Source: Polynucleobacter meluiroseus (lineage in GTDB: Bacteria; Pseudomonadota; Gammaproteobacteria; Burkholderiales; Burkholderiaceae). Taken from it: a DNA stretch of 38,717 bases. Position 1 is the first letter of the stretch. Each line of letters begins with the position of its first letter. The stretch lies in assembly GCA_945947155.1 (NCBI GenBank), contig CAMEXM010000012.1, forward strand, positions 1 through 38,717, read 5' to 3'. The position numbers and the translations under genes are program-made. Positions 22,525 to 32,180 of this stretch are shown piece by piece. The notes below the pieces were generated by a model. That model made no database searches. It was given only the letters and a program-made list of their open reading frames with translations, and was not told where the DNA came from.

Positions 22525-23283
22525 TTATGCTCGGCAAATAGCCAAGAATTCCTGCGGATCTAAGGAAGCGCCGCCTATCAACCCACCATCGATGTCCGGC
22601 ATACCAAATAGCTCTACGGCATTGTCAAACTTCACACTGCCGCCATACAAAATACCAATATGAGATGCGACATCTGCATTAAATTCAGTCAATTGCAGGC
22701 GAATCTCGCGGTGCATGTCTTGCGCAATTTGGGCGCTCGCCACTTTGCCAGTTCCAATCGCCCAAACTGGCTCATAGGCGAGTAAGGAATCTACCAAACG
22801 GTCTTGCAAAATGGAAATTTGCCGTGCAACCTGAGTCCGGACTACCTCAACTGCTCTGCCTGAGTTACGCTCATCGGCAGTTTCGCCCACGCAGATCACC
22901 GGAGTTAAACCCTGATCCAGTGCTTGTAGCGCTTTCTCCGCAATCAATCGATCGGATTCATTGAACCGGTCGCGACGCTCAGAATGCCCAACTAAAACGT
23001 ATTTACAGCCAAATTCGTGGAGCATGGCCGCACTTACCTCACCCGTAAAGGCGCCGCCCATTTCGGCGGAAACATCTTGCGCACCCAGCGCAAGCGTTGC
23101 GGAAGAGCATGCTGCAATCTGCTGACTGCAGTCGGCAAAATAAGGATAAGGCGGACATAAACCAAAACGGCGACCTGCGGGCATACCTTTTTCCATTTCC
23201 GCACAGACTGTTTCAATCCAATGGCGGCAGGCGGCTTTACTGCCGTGCATTTTCCAGTTACCAATCACCGTTATCGGACGCAT
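22525..23283 (-). CDS. tpiA: Triosephosphate isomerase
   Basis: VIGNWKMHGS, YVLVGHSERR, YEPVWAIGTGKVAS, ILYGGSV. Confidence 0.97.
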   Translation of the reverse strand: MRPITVIGNWKMHGSKAACRHWIETVCAEMEKGMPAGRRFGLCPPYPYFADCSQQIAACSSATLALGAQDVSAEMGGAFTGEVSAAMLHEFGCKYVLVGHSERRDRFNESDRLIAEKALQALDQGLTPVICVGETADERNSGRAVEVVRTQVARQISILQDRLVDSLLAYEPVWAIGTGKVASAQIAQDMHREIRLQLTEFNADVASHIGILYGGSVKFDNAVELFGMPDIDGGLIGGASLDPQEFLAICRA

Positions 23284-23301
23284 GCTTTAGTTAAGCCTAT
23301 G

Positions 23302-24300
23302 TCAAACCGTTAAAACAATCTTGCCAACGTGCTCGCTTGATTCCATTAAGCGATGCGCCTCGGAAGCCTGATCGAGGCTATACGTTTTATAAATTACCGG
23401 TTTCAAGGAGCCTTGATTTATGATCGGCCAAACCCGCTCAAATAGCTGTTTCGCAATTTCGCGCTTAAAGGAAACAGACCTTGGACGCAGTGTAGAGCCC
23501 GTTATCGTTAAACGCCGGCGTAAGATTTGCCCAGTATTCACCTCTGATTTAGAACCACCCATGATGGCGATGATCACAATTCGGCCGTCATCGGCCAAAC
23601 AGTCAATCTCACGTTGCAAATACGTGCCAGTGACCATATCCAGGATGACGTTCACACCCTTGCCGTCAGTGGCTTTCTTGATTTCTTCCACAAAGTCTTG
23701 GGTTTTGTAATTAATGGCCAGATCTGCGCCAAGTTGGATGCAGGCTGAACATTTTTCATCGGTACCGGCCGTAACAAAAACACGGTGACCCAAGGCTTTC
23801 GCAATCAAAATGGCAGTCACGCCAATGCCGCTAGACCCCCCCTGTACCAGTAATGTTTCTCCTGCGGTAAGTTCGCCGCGCATGAAGACGTTGCTCCAAA
23901 CCGTAAAAAAAGTTTCGGGCAGGGAGGCTGCTTCCAGGTCAGTAAAACCGGTGGGATAAGGCAGGCATTGTGCGACTGGAGCAAGGCAGAGTTCGGCATA
24001 GCCGCCGCCCTGAACAAGAGCACAGACTTTGTCGCCTAACTTGAGTCCAAATTGATTATCAGCATGCGTCAGATCACCGCCAATGATTTCGCCAGCAACT
24101 TCCAGTCCAGGAATATCGGATGCGCCAGCGGGAACCGGGTAATGTCCTTTGCGTTGCAACACATCGGGACGATTAATTCCGGCCGCCAACACTTTAATCA
24201 AAATTTCACCCGATCCTGCACTGGGTAGAGCAGGATCTGGGCGAGTCGTAGGCATCAATACCTCAGGGGCACCAAATTCACGAATTTCAACAACGCGCAT
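23302..24300 (-). CDS. NAD(P)H quinone oxidoreductase, zeta-crystallin/PIG3 type (MDR superfamily)
   Basis: AAGINRPDVLQRKGHYPVPAGASDIPGLEVAGEI, LVQGGSSGIGVTAILIAKALG. Confidence 0.92.
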   Translation of the reverse strand: MRVVEIREFGAPEVLMPTTRPDPALPSAGSGEILIKVLAAGINRPDVLQRKGHYPVPAGASDIPGLEVAGEIIGGDLTHADNQFGLKLGDKVCALVQGGGYAELCLAPVAQCLPYPTGFTDLEAASLPETFFTVWSNVFMRGELTAGETLLVQGGSSGIGVTAILIAKALGHRVFVTAGTDEKCSACIQLGADLAINYKTQDFVEEIKKATDGKGVNVILDMVTGTYLQREIDCLADDGRIVIIAIMGGSKSEVNTGQILRRRLTITGSTLRPRSVSFKREIAKQLFERVWPIINQGSLKPVIYKTYSLDQASEAHRLMESSEHVGKIVLTV

Positions 24301-24335
24301 CGCACGGTTCCTATTTAAAAAGCGCCAATAAAGAC

Positions 24336-26480
24336 TTAGGCCTGTTCTTCAGTGGATGACTCCGCTGCACCGGCTAAAGGAGCAATCGTGCCACCCTCTT
24401 CTGCCATCGCTGCTTTGAGCGAGAGGCGTAAACGACCGCGCTCATCCGCAGCCAATAACTTCACGCGTACCACTTGACCCTCTTGCAGGAAGTCTTTGAC
24501 TTCTTTTACACGCTCATTGGAAATCTCAGAGATGTGCAATAGGCCGTCTTTGCCAGGAAGAATATTAATCAAGGCACCAAACTCAAGCAATTTGACTACA
24601 GGTCCTTCGTAAATCTTACCCACTTCGGCTTCGGCAGTAATGCCTTCGATGCGGGCCTTGGCTTCTGCCATGCCTTCTGCGCTAGTCGATGCGATTGTGA
24701 CAGTACCGTCATCTTTAATGTCGATGCTGCAACCGGTTTCTTTCGTCAAGGCCTGGATCGTTGCGCCGCCCTTGCCAATCACTTCACGAATCTTATCGGG
24801 ATGAATCTTGAACGACACCATGCGAGGTGCATGCTCGGACAGTTCAGTGCGGATCGTACCCATGGCCGATTGCATTTCACTCAAAATGTGCAGGCGACCT
24901 TCTTTGGCTTGTGCCAATGCCACTTGCATAATTTCTTTAGTGATGCCTTGTACTTTAATATCCATCTGCAGCGCAGTAATACCGCTTGCCGTTCCGGCAA
25001 CCTTAAAGTCCATATCGCCGAGGTGATCTTCATCGCCCAAGATGTCAGTCAACACCGCAAAGCGGTTGCCGTCCAAAATCAGACCCATCGCTACACCGGC
25101 AACGTGTGCCTTTACGGGTACGCCTGCATCCATCAGAGCTAAGCAGCCGCCACAAACCGAGGCCATGGATGAAGAGCCGTTGGATTCGGTAATCTCAGAA
25201 ACAACCCGAATGCTGTAAGCAAAATCTTCTGGGCTTGGCAGGACTGGAATCAAGGCACGCTTGGCTAAACGACCATGGCCGATTTCACGGCGCTTAGGCG
25301 TACCAACCCGACCCGTTTCGCCAGTGGCAAACGGAGGCATGTTGTAGTGGAACATGAAGCGATCGCGGTACTCGCCTTCGAGCGCATCAATGATTTGCTC
25401 GTCGCGGGCAGTGCCCAAAGTAGCGATGACCAAAGCCTGAGTCTCGCCGCGGGTAAACAAGGCAGAGCCGTGAGTACGTGGCAATACGCCATTGCGAATT
25501 TCAATTGGACGTACGGTGCGCGTATCGCGGCCATCAATCCGTGGCTCGCCATTCAAAATTTGGCTACGCACAATCTTGGCTTCGATATCAAACAAAATAT
25601 TGCCAACCGCAACCTCATCGACAGCACCGTCAGCAGCCAGTTTTGCCATGACCTCTTTCGTAATGGCTTTTAACTTGTCCGAGCGCGCTTGTTTTTGACG
25701 CAGTTGATACGCCTCGCGCAATGGTGCATCGGCTAATGCAGTTACCTTCGCAATCAAAGGCTCATCTTTTGGTGCAGCAGTCCAGTCCCATTCGGGTTTA
25801 CCGGCATCGCGCACTAAATCTTGAATCGCATTGATGGCGGTCTGCATTTGCTCATGGCCATATACAACGGCACCAAGCATGATGTCTTCAGGTAATTGCT
25901 GCGCCTCTGATTCGACCATTAATACAGCGGCTTGGGTACCAGCAACAATTAAATCCAGCTGGCTCGTTAACTGCTCAGAACGGGTTGGGTTCAGCAAGTA
26001 CTGGCCATCACGGTAACCGACGCGAGCCGCGCCAACCGGACCGTTAAATGGAATACCGGATACCGCCAAAGCAGCCGATGCTGCAATCAATGCCGGAATA
26101 TCGGCAGGCACGTCGGGGTTAATCGACAGCACGTGAATCACAACCTGTACTTCGTTGAGAAAGCCTTCTGGAAACAAAGGACGCAGTGGACGGTCAATCA
26201 AGCGTGACGTTAAGGTCTCACCTTCGGATTGACGCCCTTCACGGCGAAAGAAGCCACCTGGAATCTTGCCAGCAGCATAGGTCTTCTCAATGTAATCGAC
26301 GGTTAATGGGAAGAAGTTTTGTCCTGCTTTAGCAGAGCGAGCTGCTACCACGGTACCCATCACAACGGTATCGTCGACGTTCACAATCACAGCGCCGCCG
26401 GATTGACGCGCGATTTCGCCCGTTTCCATTGTTACTTGGTGATTGCCCCATTGAAAACTTTTCACTACTTTTTTAAACAT
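24336..26480 (-). CDS. pnp: Polyribonucleotide nucleotidyltransferase (PNPase)
   Basis: RNase PH domains, KH domain ([40 protein letters not shown]) and S1 domain. ATG at 26480 (MFKKVVKSF) or 26486 (MTMFKK); ORF track extends to 26522. Confidence 0.97.
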   Translation of the reverse strand: MFKKVVKSFQWGNHQVTMETGEIARQSGGAVIVNVDDTVVMGTVVAARSAKAGQNFFPLTVDYIEKTYAAGKIPGGFFRREGRQSEGETLTSRLIDRPLRPLFPEGFLNEVQVVIHVLSINPDVPADIPALIAASAALAVSGIPFNGPVGAARVGYRDGQYLLNPTRSEQLTSQLDLIVAGTQAAVLMVESEAQQLPEDIMLGAVVYGHEQMQTAINAIQDLVRDAGKPEWDWTAAPKDEPLIAKVTALADAPLREAYQLRQKQARSDKLKAITKEVMAKLAADGAVDEVAVGNILFDIEAKIVRSQILNGEPRIDGRDTRTVRPIEIRNGVLPRTHGSALFTRGETQALVIATLGTARDEQIIDALEGEYRDRFMFHYNMPPFATGETGRVGTPKRREIGHGRLAKRALIPVLPSPEDFAYSIRVVSEITESNGSSSMASVCGGCLALMDAGVPVKAHVAGVAMGLILDGNRFAVLTDILGDEDHLGDMDFKVAGTASGITALQMDIKVQGITKEIMQVALAQAKEGRLHILSEMQSAMGTIRTELSEHAPRMVSFKIHPDKIREVIGKGGATIQALTKETGCSIDIKDDGTVTIASTSAEGMAEAKARIEGITAEAEVGKIYEGPVVKLLEFGALINILPGKDGLLHISEISNERVKEVKDFLQEGQVVRVKLLAADERGRLRLSLKAAMAEEGGTIAPLAGAAESSTEEQA

Positions 26481-26688
26481 GGTCATTCTGATCTTCTCCA
26501 ATTTAATCCACACCGCATTCACATGAATGCCAGGTGCGTTATTACTTGCGTCGCAGATAAATCAGCGCTACGACACCACTGGAGCGATTACAGATTACAT
26601 GGGATGCCATTCCAGGGAGGCACTGAACACCACGTTCAGAAACTCATTGGAATGACACGATCCCCTAAACGGGTAATCTAAAACGCTC

Positions 26689-26753
26689 AAAAAAATATGC
26701 CACCGCCCTAAGACTGAATCAGTAATGAGTCAATCTCAAGACACGATGGCATA
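26689..26753 (-). terminator. Probable rpsO-distal intrinsic terminator (large-loop stem plus U7)
   Basis: On minus strand TATGCCA(44-nt internal sequence that can itself fold, e.g. ACTGATTCAGT)TGGCATA followed by TTTTTTT. Confidence 0.6.
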
Positions 26754-26769
26754 GCGCTACGGATACGAT

Positions 26770-27039
26770 TTACTTACGGAGACCTAATTTCTCGATCAAT
26801 GTGCGATAGCGAGCCAAATCCTTGCCTTTGAGGTAATCCAAAAGGCGGCGGCGGCGTGAAACCATCTTCAATAAGCCACGACGGCTGTGATGGTCTTTGG
26901 CGTTGGCCTTGAAATGGGGGGTTAGTTCATTGATGCGGGCGGTCAATAGTGCAACCTGTACTTCTGGACTACCCGTGTCATTTGCGCTACGCGCGTTGTC
27001 TTTGACGATTTCCGCCGTTTTGATATCAGCAACTGCCAT
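26770..27039 (-). CDS. rpsO: 30S ribosomal protein S15
   Basis: [49 protein letters not shown]. Confidence 0.98.
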   Translation of the reverse strand: MAVADIKTAEIVKDNARSANDTGSPEVQVALLTARINELTPHFKANAKDHHSRRGLLKMVSRRRRLLDYLKGKDLARYRTLIEKLGLRK

Positions 27040-27257
27040 TTTCTACTCCTTACTTGCGAACACTAGAGCTTTCACCCTAAATTGTGTCGTGCGATTATTA
27101 AACATAAAAACAAAAAAGCTTTATAAATCATAGCCCTCGAATTGTAGCAGAGATCCGGGGCCTAAAGTGGCAATGGTCATATCCCCGAGATCAGGCCCAT
27201 AATAATATATCTAATAAAAACAATAACTTAGCTATATTCTATGGTTGCTGTTCTCGC

Positions 27258-28805
27258 TCACGGTGCCATTTGGGCGTTTAACTTCACTTGCCGTGGATCG
27301 TGAAGCTTATTTAAGGCCGATAAGTAAGCCTTAGCCGAAGCAGCAATGATGTCTGGGTCGATACCAACGCCGTTCACAATCCGCCCTCCTTTGGCTAAGC
27401 GTACCGTGACCTCACCTTGCGACTGGGTGCCGGAGGTAATGGCATTGACGGAATAAAGCAGCTGCTCCGCCCCGCTTTTGGCCATCGCCTCAATTGCATT
27501 CAGGCTGGCATCCACCGGACCATTGCCCTCTGCCTCAGACGTCATCTTCTCACCGCCCATGTGAAAGACTACCTGAGAGCTAGGACGCTTGCCAGTCTCA
27601 GAATGCTGACTCAGGGAAACGAAGCGATAAAACTCGCTTTCTTCGGCCGAGGCAGAGCCGCTTGTAATGGAAATAATGTCTTCATCAAAGATTTCGGACT
27701 TTTGGTCTGCCAATGCCTTAAAGCGCGAGAATGCGTCGTTGAGCTCCTCCTCAGTCTCGATCGTAATACCGAGTTCCTGCAGGCGCTGCTTAAATGCATT
27801 GCGGCCCGATAACTTGCCCAGCACGATTTTATTTGCTGACCAGCCCACATCTTCAGCGCGCATGATTTCATAGGTATCGCGGGCTTTCAAAACCCCATCC
27901 TGATGAATGCCGGACGCATGCGCAAAGGCATTGGCACCCACCACCGCTTTGTTGGGCTGCACCACAAAACCAGTAATTTGCGAAACCAATTTGGATGCCG
28001 GCACGATTTGCGTTGCATCAATACCCACACTTAAATCAAAGTAATCCTTACGGGTACGCAGCGCCATCACAATCTCTTCGAGGGCCGTATTACCAGCACG
28101 CTCACCTAGACCATTGATCGTGCACTCCACTTGCCGCGCCCCACCGATCTTGACGCCCGCCAAAGAGTTGGCGACACCCATGCCCAAATCGTTGTGGCAA
28201 TGCACCGACCAAATGGCTTTATCCGAATTGGGGATGCGGGTACGCAAGGTGTGAATGAACTCGCCGTATAACTCAGGAACGGCATAGCCTACGGTATCCG
28301 GTACGTTAATCGTGGTTGCACCCTCGGCAATCACTGCTTCCAGCACACGGCATAAAAAATCGACTTCCGAGCGATAGCCGTCTTCGGGCGAGAACTCAAT
28401 GTCGGCAGCTAAATTACGGGCAAAGCGAATCGACTTTTTGGCCTGCTCAAAGACTTGGTCAGGCGTCATGCGTAACTTCTTTTCCATGTGCAATCGACTG
28501 GTTGCCAAAAAGACATGGATGCGTTTTGCGTTGGCTGCCTTGAGAGCATCGGATGCGCGGGTAATGTCGTTTTCATTGGCGCGGGCCAAGGAACACACAA
28601 TCGAATCCTTGACTGCAGCCGCTACCGCTGAAATAGCATCAAAGTCACCTTCGGAGCTGGCTGCGAAACCTGCCTCAATCACATCTACTTTAAGGCGCTC
28701 GAGTTGCCGGGCAATACGGACCTTTTCATCTTTGGTCATGGACGCCCCTGGCGATTGTTCGCCATCACGCAAGGTAGTGTCAAAAATAATTAACTTATCG
28801 GTCAT
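27258..28805 (-). CDS. leuA: 2-isopropylmalate synthase
   Basis: [67 protein letters not shown] at 28805 ([11 protein letters not shown]) preferred over 28832. Confidence 0.97.
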   Translation of the reverse strand: MTDKLIIFDTTLRDGEQSPGASMTKDEKVRIARQLERLKVDVIEAGFAASSEGDFDAISAVAAAVKDSIVCSLARANENDITRASDALKAANAKRIHVFLATSRLHMEKKLRMTPDQVFEQAKKSIRFARNLAADIEFSPEDGYRSEVDFLCRVLEAVIAEGATTINVPDTVGYAVPELYGEFIHTLRTRIPNSDKAIWSVHCHNDLGMGVANSLAGVKIGGARQVECTINGLGERAGNTALEEIVMALRTRKDYFDLSVGIDATQIVPASKLVSQITGFVVQPNKAVVGANAFAHASGIHQDGVLKARDTYEIMRAEDVGWSANKIVLGKLSGRNAFKQRLQELGITIETEEELNDAFSRFKALADQKSEIFDEDIISITSGSASAEESEFYRFVSLSQHSETGKRPSSQVVFHMGGEKMTSEAEGNGPVDASLNAIEAMAKSGAEQLLYSVNAITSGTQSQGEVTVRLAKGGRIVNGVGIDPDIIAASAKAYLSALNKLHDPRQVKLNAQMAP

Positions 28806-28855
28806 CACTGCTCTCCAATCCACTGCCATCATTTAAAAAGGGTACTGCGCAATCC

Positions 28856-28885
28856 AAAACAAAAACCCCAGCAAATTTGCTGGGG
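28856..28885 (-). terminator. Intrinsic terminator (attenuator) in leuA leader
   Basis: Minus strand CCCCAGCAAATTTGCTGGGG followed by TTTTTGTTTT, about 50 nt upstream of the leuA ATG and downstream of a Leu-rich leader ORF. Confidence 0.93.
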
Positions 28886-28942
28886 CCGGTAAGTCTGCTT
28901 GATGATTTATTGCTCCTGCATCACCTAAGCGTTACCCGCCCC
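28882..28942 (-). promoter_or_regulatory. Candidate antiterminator pair of the leu attenuator
   Basis: Minus strand GGGGCGGGTAA (28942-28932) can pair with TTACCGGCCCC (28892-28882) at 10 of 11 positions; the second arm overlaps the 5' CCCC of the terminator stem. Confidence 0.8.
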
Positions 28943-29002
28943 GAGCCGCAGGCTCAGTGCTAGAAGAAGTAGCTTAATTGCGTGCGATTTATTCGTTACC
29001 AT
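28925..29002 (-). CDS. leuL: Leucine-rich leader peptide of leuA (25 aa)
   Basis: ATG GTA ACG AAT AAA TCG CAC GCA ATT AAG CTA CTT CTT CTA GCA CTG AGC CTG CGG CTC GGG GCG GGT AAC GCT TAG = MVTNKSHAIKLLLLALSLRLGAGNA; 7 of 25 residues Leu, four consecutive; followed by antiterminator/terminator structures. Confidence 0.85.
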   Translation of the reverse strand: MVTNKSHAIKLLLLALSLRLGAGNA

Positions 29003-29008
29003 GAATCT

Positions 29009-29037
29009 AATATACCTTAATTACCCATTTAGGTCAG
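29009..29037 (-). promoter_or_regulatory. Predicted sigma70-type promoter of the leuA leader
   Basis: Minus strand CTGACC (-35, 29037-29032), 17-nt spacer, TATATT (-10, 29014-29009); predicted TSS at or near 29002, the A of the leader ATG. Confidence 0.6.
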
Positions 29038-29883
29038 TTTACGACCGCTAAACCGTTCCCAGCCCCAAATCACATAACCGGAAATGGCATAAATCACGAA
29101 GATGCCGAATAAGGTTAAGGGTGGATTGGACGAAATCAACACAAAGGTCAAAATCATCAAGACCATGACGCCAAAGGGAACGCGATAACGGATATCCAAG
29201 GCCTTACCACTATAAAAACGGGCATTGGAGACCATGGTTAAGCCAGCATAGATGGTGATCAAGAACGTCACCCACGGAATGGCGCTGTCACGCACAGGCA
29301 ACTGATTGTCGTCTGCAAGCCATATAAATCCGGCAATTAATGCTCCAGCGGCTGGGCTAGGTAGGCCTTGGAAAAACTTCTTATCCACAACCCCGTTGTT
29401 GGCGTTGAAACGCGCTAAGCGCAAGGCGGCTCCAGCACAATAGGTAAAGGCAGCCAGCCAGCCCCACTTACCAAAATCCTTGAGCACCCACTCGTACGCA
29501 ACCAAGGCCGGAGCAACACCGAATGACACCATGTCGGCTAAGGAATCGTATTGCTCGCCAAAAGCGCTTTGCGTATTGGTCATCCGCGCAATACGGCCAT
29601 CCATACCATCCAATACCAAGGATGCAAAGATAGCGATTGCCGCCGCCTCAAACTGATGATTCATGGCTTGAACGATAGCAAAGAAGCCGCAGAATAAGGC
29701 AGCCGTTGTGAATGCATTGGGCAGCAAATAAATGCCCTTGTTGCGGACGCGGGGCTTATCTAATTCAGGCCCATCGACCTCAAAATCAACGGAGTCATCA
29801 GACTGATCTTGTGCATCAGAACGATTACGTCCGCGTGAAATACGCGCACGATCAAGGCGATTACGACGACGAAATGGAGTCAA
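29029..29883 (-). CDS. pssA: CDP-diacylglycerol--serine O-phosphatidyltransferase
   Basis: CDP-alcohol phosphatidyltransferase motif LDGMDGRIARMTNTQSAFGEQYDSLADMVSFGVAPA. Confidence 0.95.
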   Translation of the reverse strand: MTPFRRRNRLDRARISRGRNRSDAQDQSDDSVDFEVDGPELDKPRVRNKGIYLLPNAFTTAALFCGFFAIVQAMNHQFEAAAIAIFASLVLDGMDGRIARMTNTQSAFGEQYDSLADMVSFGVAPALVAYEWVLKDFGKWGWLAAFTYCAGAALRLARFNANNGVVDKKFFQGLPSPAAGALIAGFIWLADDNQLPVRDSAIPWVTFLITIYAGLTMVSNARFYSGKALDIRYRVPFGVMVLMILTFVLISSNPPLTLFGIFVIYAISGYVIWGWERFSGRKLT

Positions 29884-29917
29884 TGCGCTTCCTATTTACT
29901 GAAGTAAATCAGGTAAA

Positions 29918-30565
29918 TCAATCAAGACCCGGTAGGCGAGCCAAAGCTGTTCTGGTTGCAGAGACCTTCTCGCCCACACTGACCAAAGGCTCGGCCGTTA
30001 AAGGCAAATATACATCGACTCGCGATCCAAAGCGAATGAAGCCGTAGCGGGATCCCCGCTTGACGTGCTCGCCCGCATGGATGTAGCACAAAATACGCCG
30101 TGCAATTAAGCCGGCTACCTGAACCAAGGTGACTGTTTGGCCATTGGCATCAATCACGACTGCATTGCGTTCATTTTCGACCGACGCCTTATCTAGCGCC
30201 GCATTCACAAACTGCCCTGGGAAATATTGCACTTCTTTAACAAGGCCATTGACCGAGCAACGATTGGAGTGCACGTTAAACACATTCATAAACACACTAA
30301 TCTTGATTGCCTCGCGATTAGCATACGGATCCTGCGTCTTTTCAACTACGACAATCCGACCATCTGCTGGGGATAGAATCAAATCACGACCCAGTGGCGC
30401 AATGCGCTGGGGGTCGCGAAAAAACTGCAATACAAAAAAGAAAATAATCCACAGGGGCAATGCCCATGTAAATCCAGCGTACTCCTGGACTAGCAACGTC
30501 GCCACCCCAACTGCTGCCAAATATGGCCAGCCTTCTTTCGCAATAATGGGGTGGGGATACATCAT
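29918..30565 (-). CDS. psd: Phosphatidylserine decarboxylase (short, archaeal-type family)
   Basis: FRDPQR...[12 protein letters not shown]...[21 protein letters not shown]...[16 protein letters not shown] (includes the GS cleavage region). Confidence 0.94.
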   Translation of the reverse strand: MMYPHPIIAKEGWPYLAAVGVATLLVQEYAGFTWALPLWIIFFFVLQFFRDPQRIAPLGRDLILSPADGRIVVVEKTQDPYANREAIKISVFMNVFNVHSNRCSVNGLVKEVQYFPGQFVNAALDKASVENERNAVVIDANGQTVTLVQVAGLIARRILCYIHAGEHVKRGSRYGFIRFGSRVDVYLPLTAEPLVSVGEKVSATRTALARLPGLD

Positions 30566-30595
30566 GGGTACTTTGCGCCTTTTTTGGGTGGTTGT

Positions 30596-31627
<1,032 letters not shown>

Positions 31628-31688
31628 TTAAATCGTAGTAAGTGGGTTAAACAAATGGGGTTAGGAGTAAATTTCCTAATGACTGCAA

Positions 31689-32180
31689 TTAGACCTTCAA
31701 AATCCGTTCGCCGCGGCCGATACCCGAGCCTCCAGAGCGTACTGTTTCTAGAATGGAAGCGCGGTCGATCGAATCAATGAAGGCGTCTAGCTTAGAGCCA
31801 TCTCCGGTCAGTTCTATGGTGTAACTCTTATCAGTAACATCAATGATGCGACCACGGAAAATGTCCGTTGTGCGCTTGAGCTCCTCGCGCTCTTTACCCA
31901 CTGCACGGACCTTGATCAACATCAATTCGCGCTCAATGTGCGAGCCTTCAGTCAAATCAAATACTTTCACGACTTCAACCAAACGATTGAGGTGCTTAGT
32001 GATTTGCTCAATCACATCTTCAGAGCCAATCGTCACGATCGTCATGCGCGACAGCGATGGATCTTCAGTTGGTGCAACGCTGAGTGTTTCAATGTTGTAG
32101 CCACGCGCCGAGAAGAGACCGACGACACGGGACAACGCGCCCGGCTCATTCTCGAGTAATACAGAAATAATGTGGCGCAT
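31689..32180 (-). CDS. ilvH: Acetolactate synthase small subunit
   Basis: ACT domain MRHIISVLLENEPGALSRVVGLFSARGYNIETLSVAPTEDPSLSRMTIV. Confidence 0.98.
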   Translation of the reverse strand: MRHIISVLLENEPGALSRVVGLFSARGYNIETLSVAPTEDPSLSRMTIVTIGSEDVIEQITKHLNRLVEVVKVFDLTEGSHIERELMLIKVRAVGKEREELKRTTDIFRGRIIDVTDKSYTIELTGDGSKLDAFIDSIDRASILETVRSGGSGIGRGERILKV

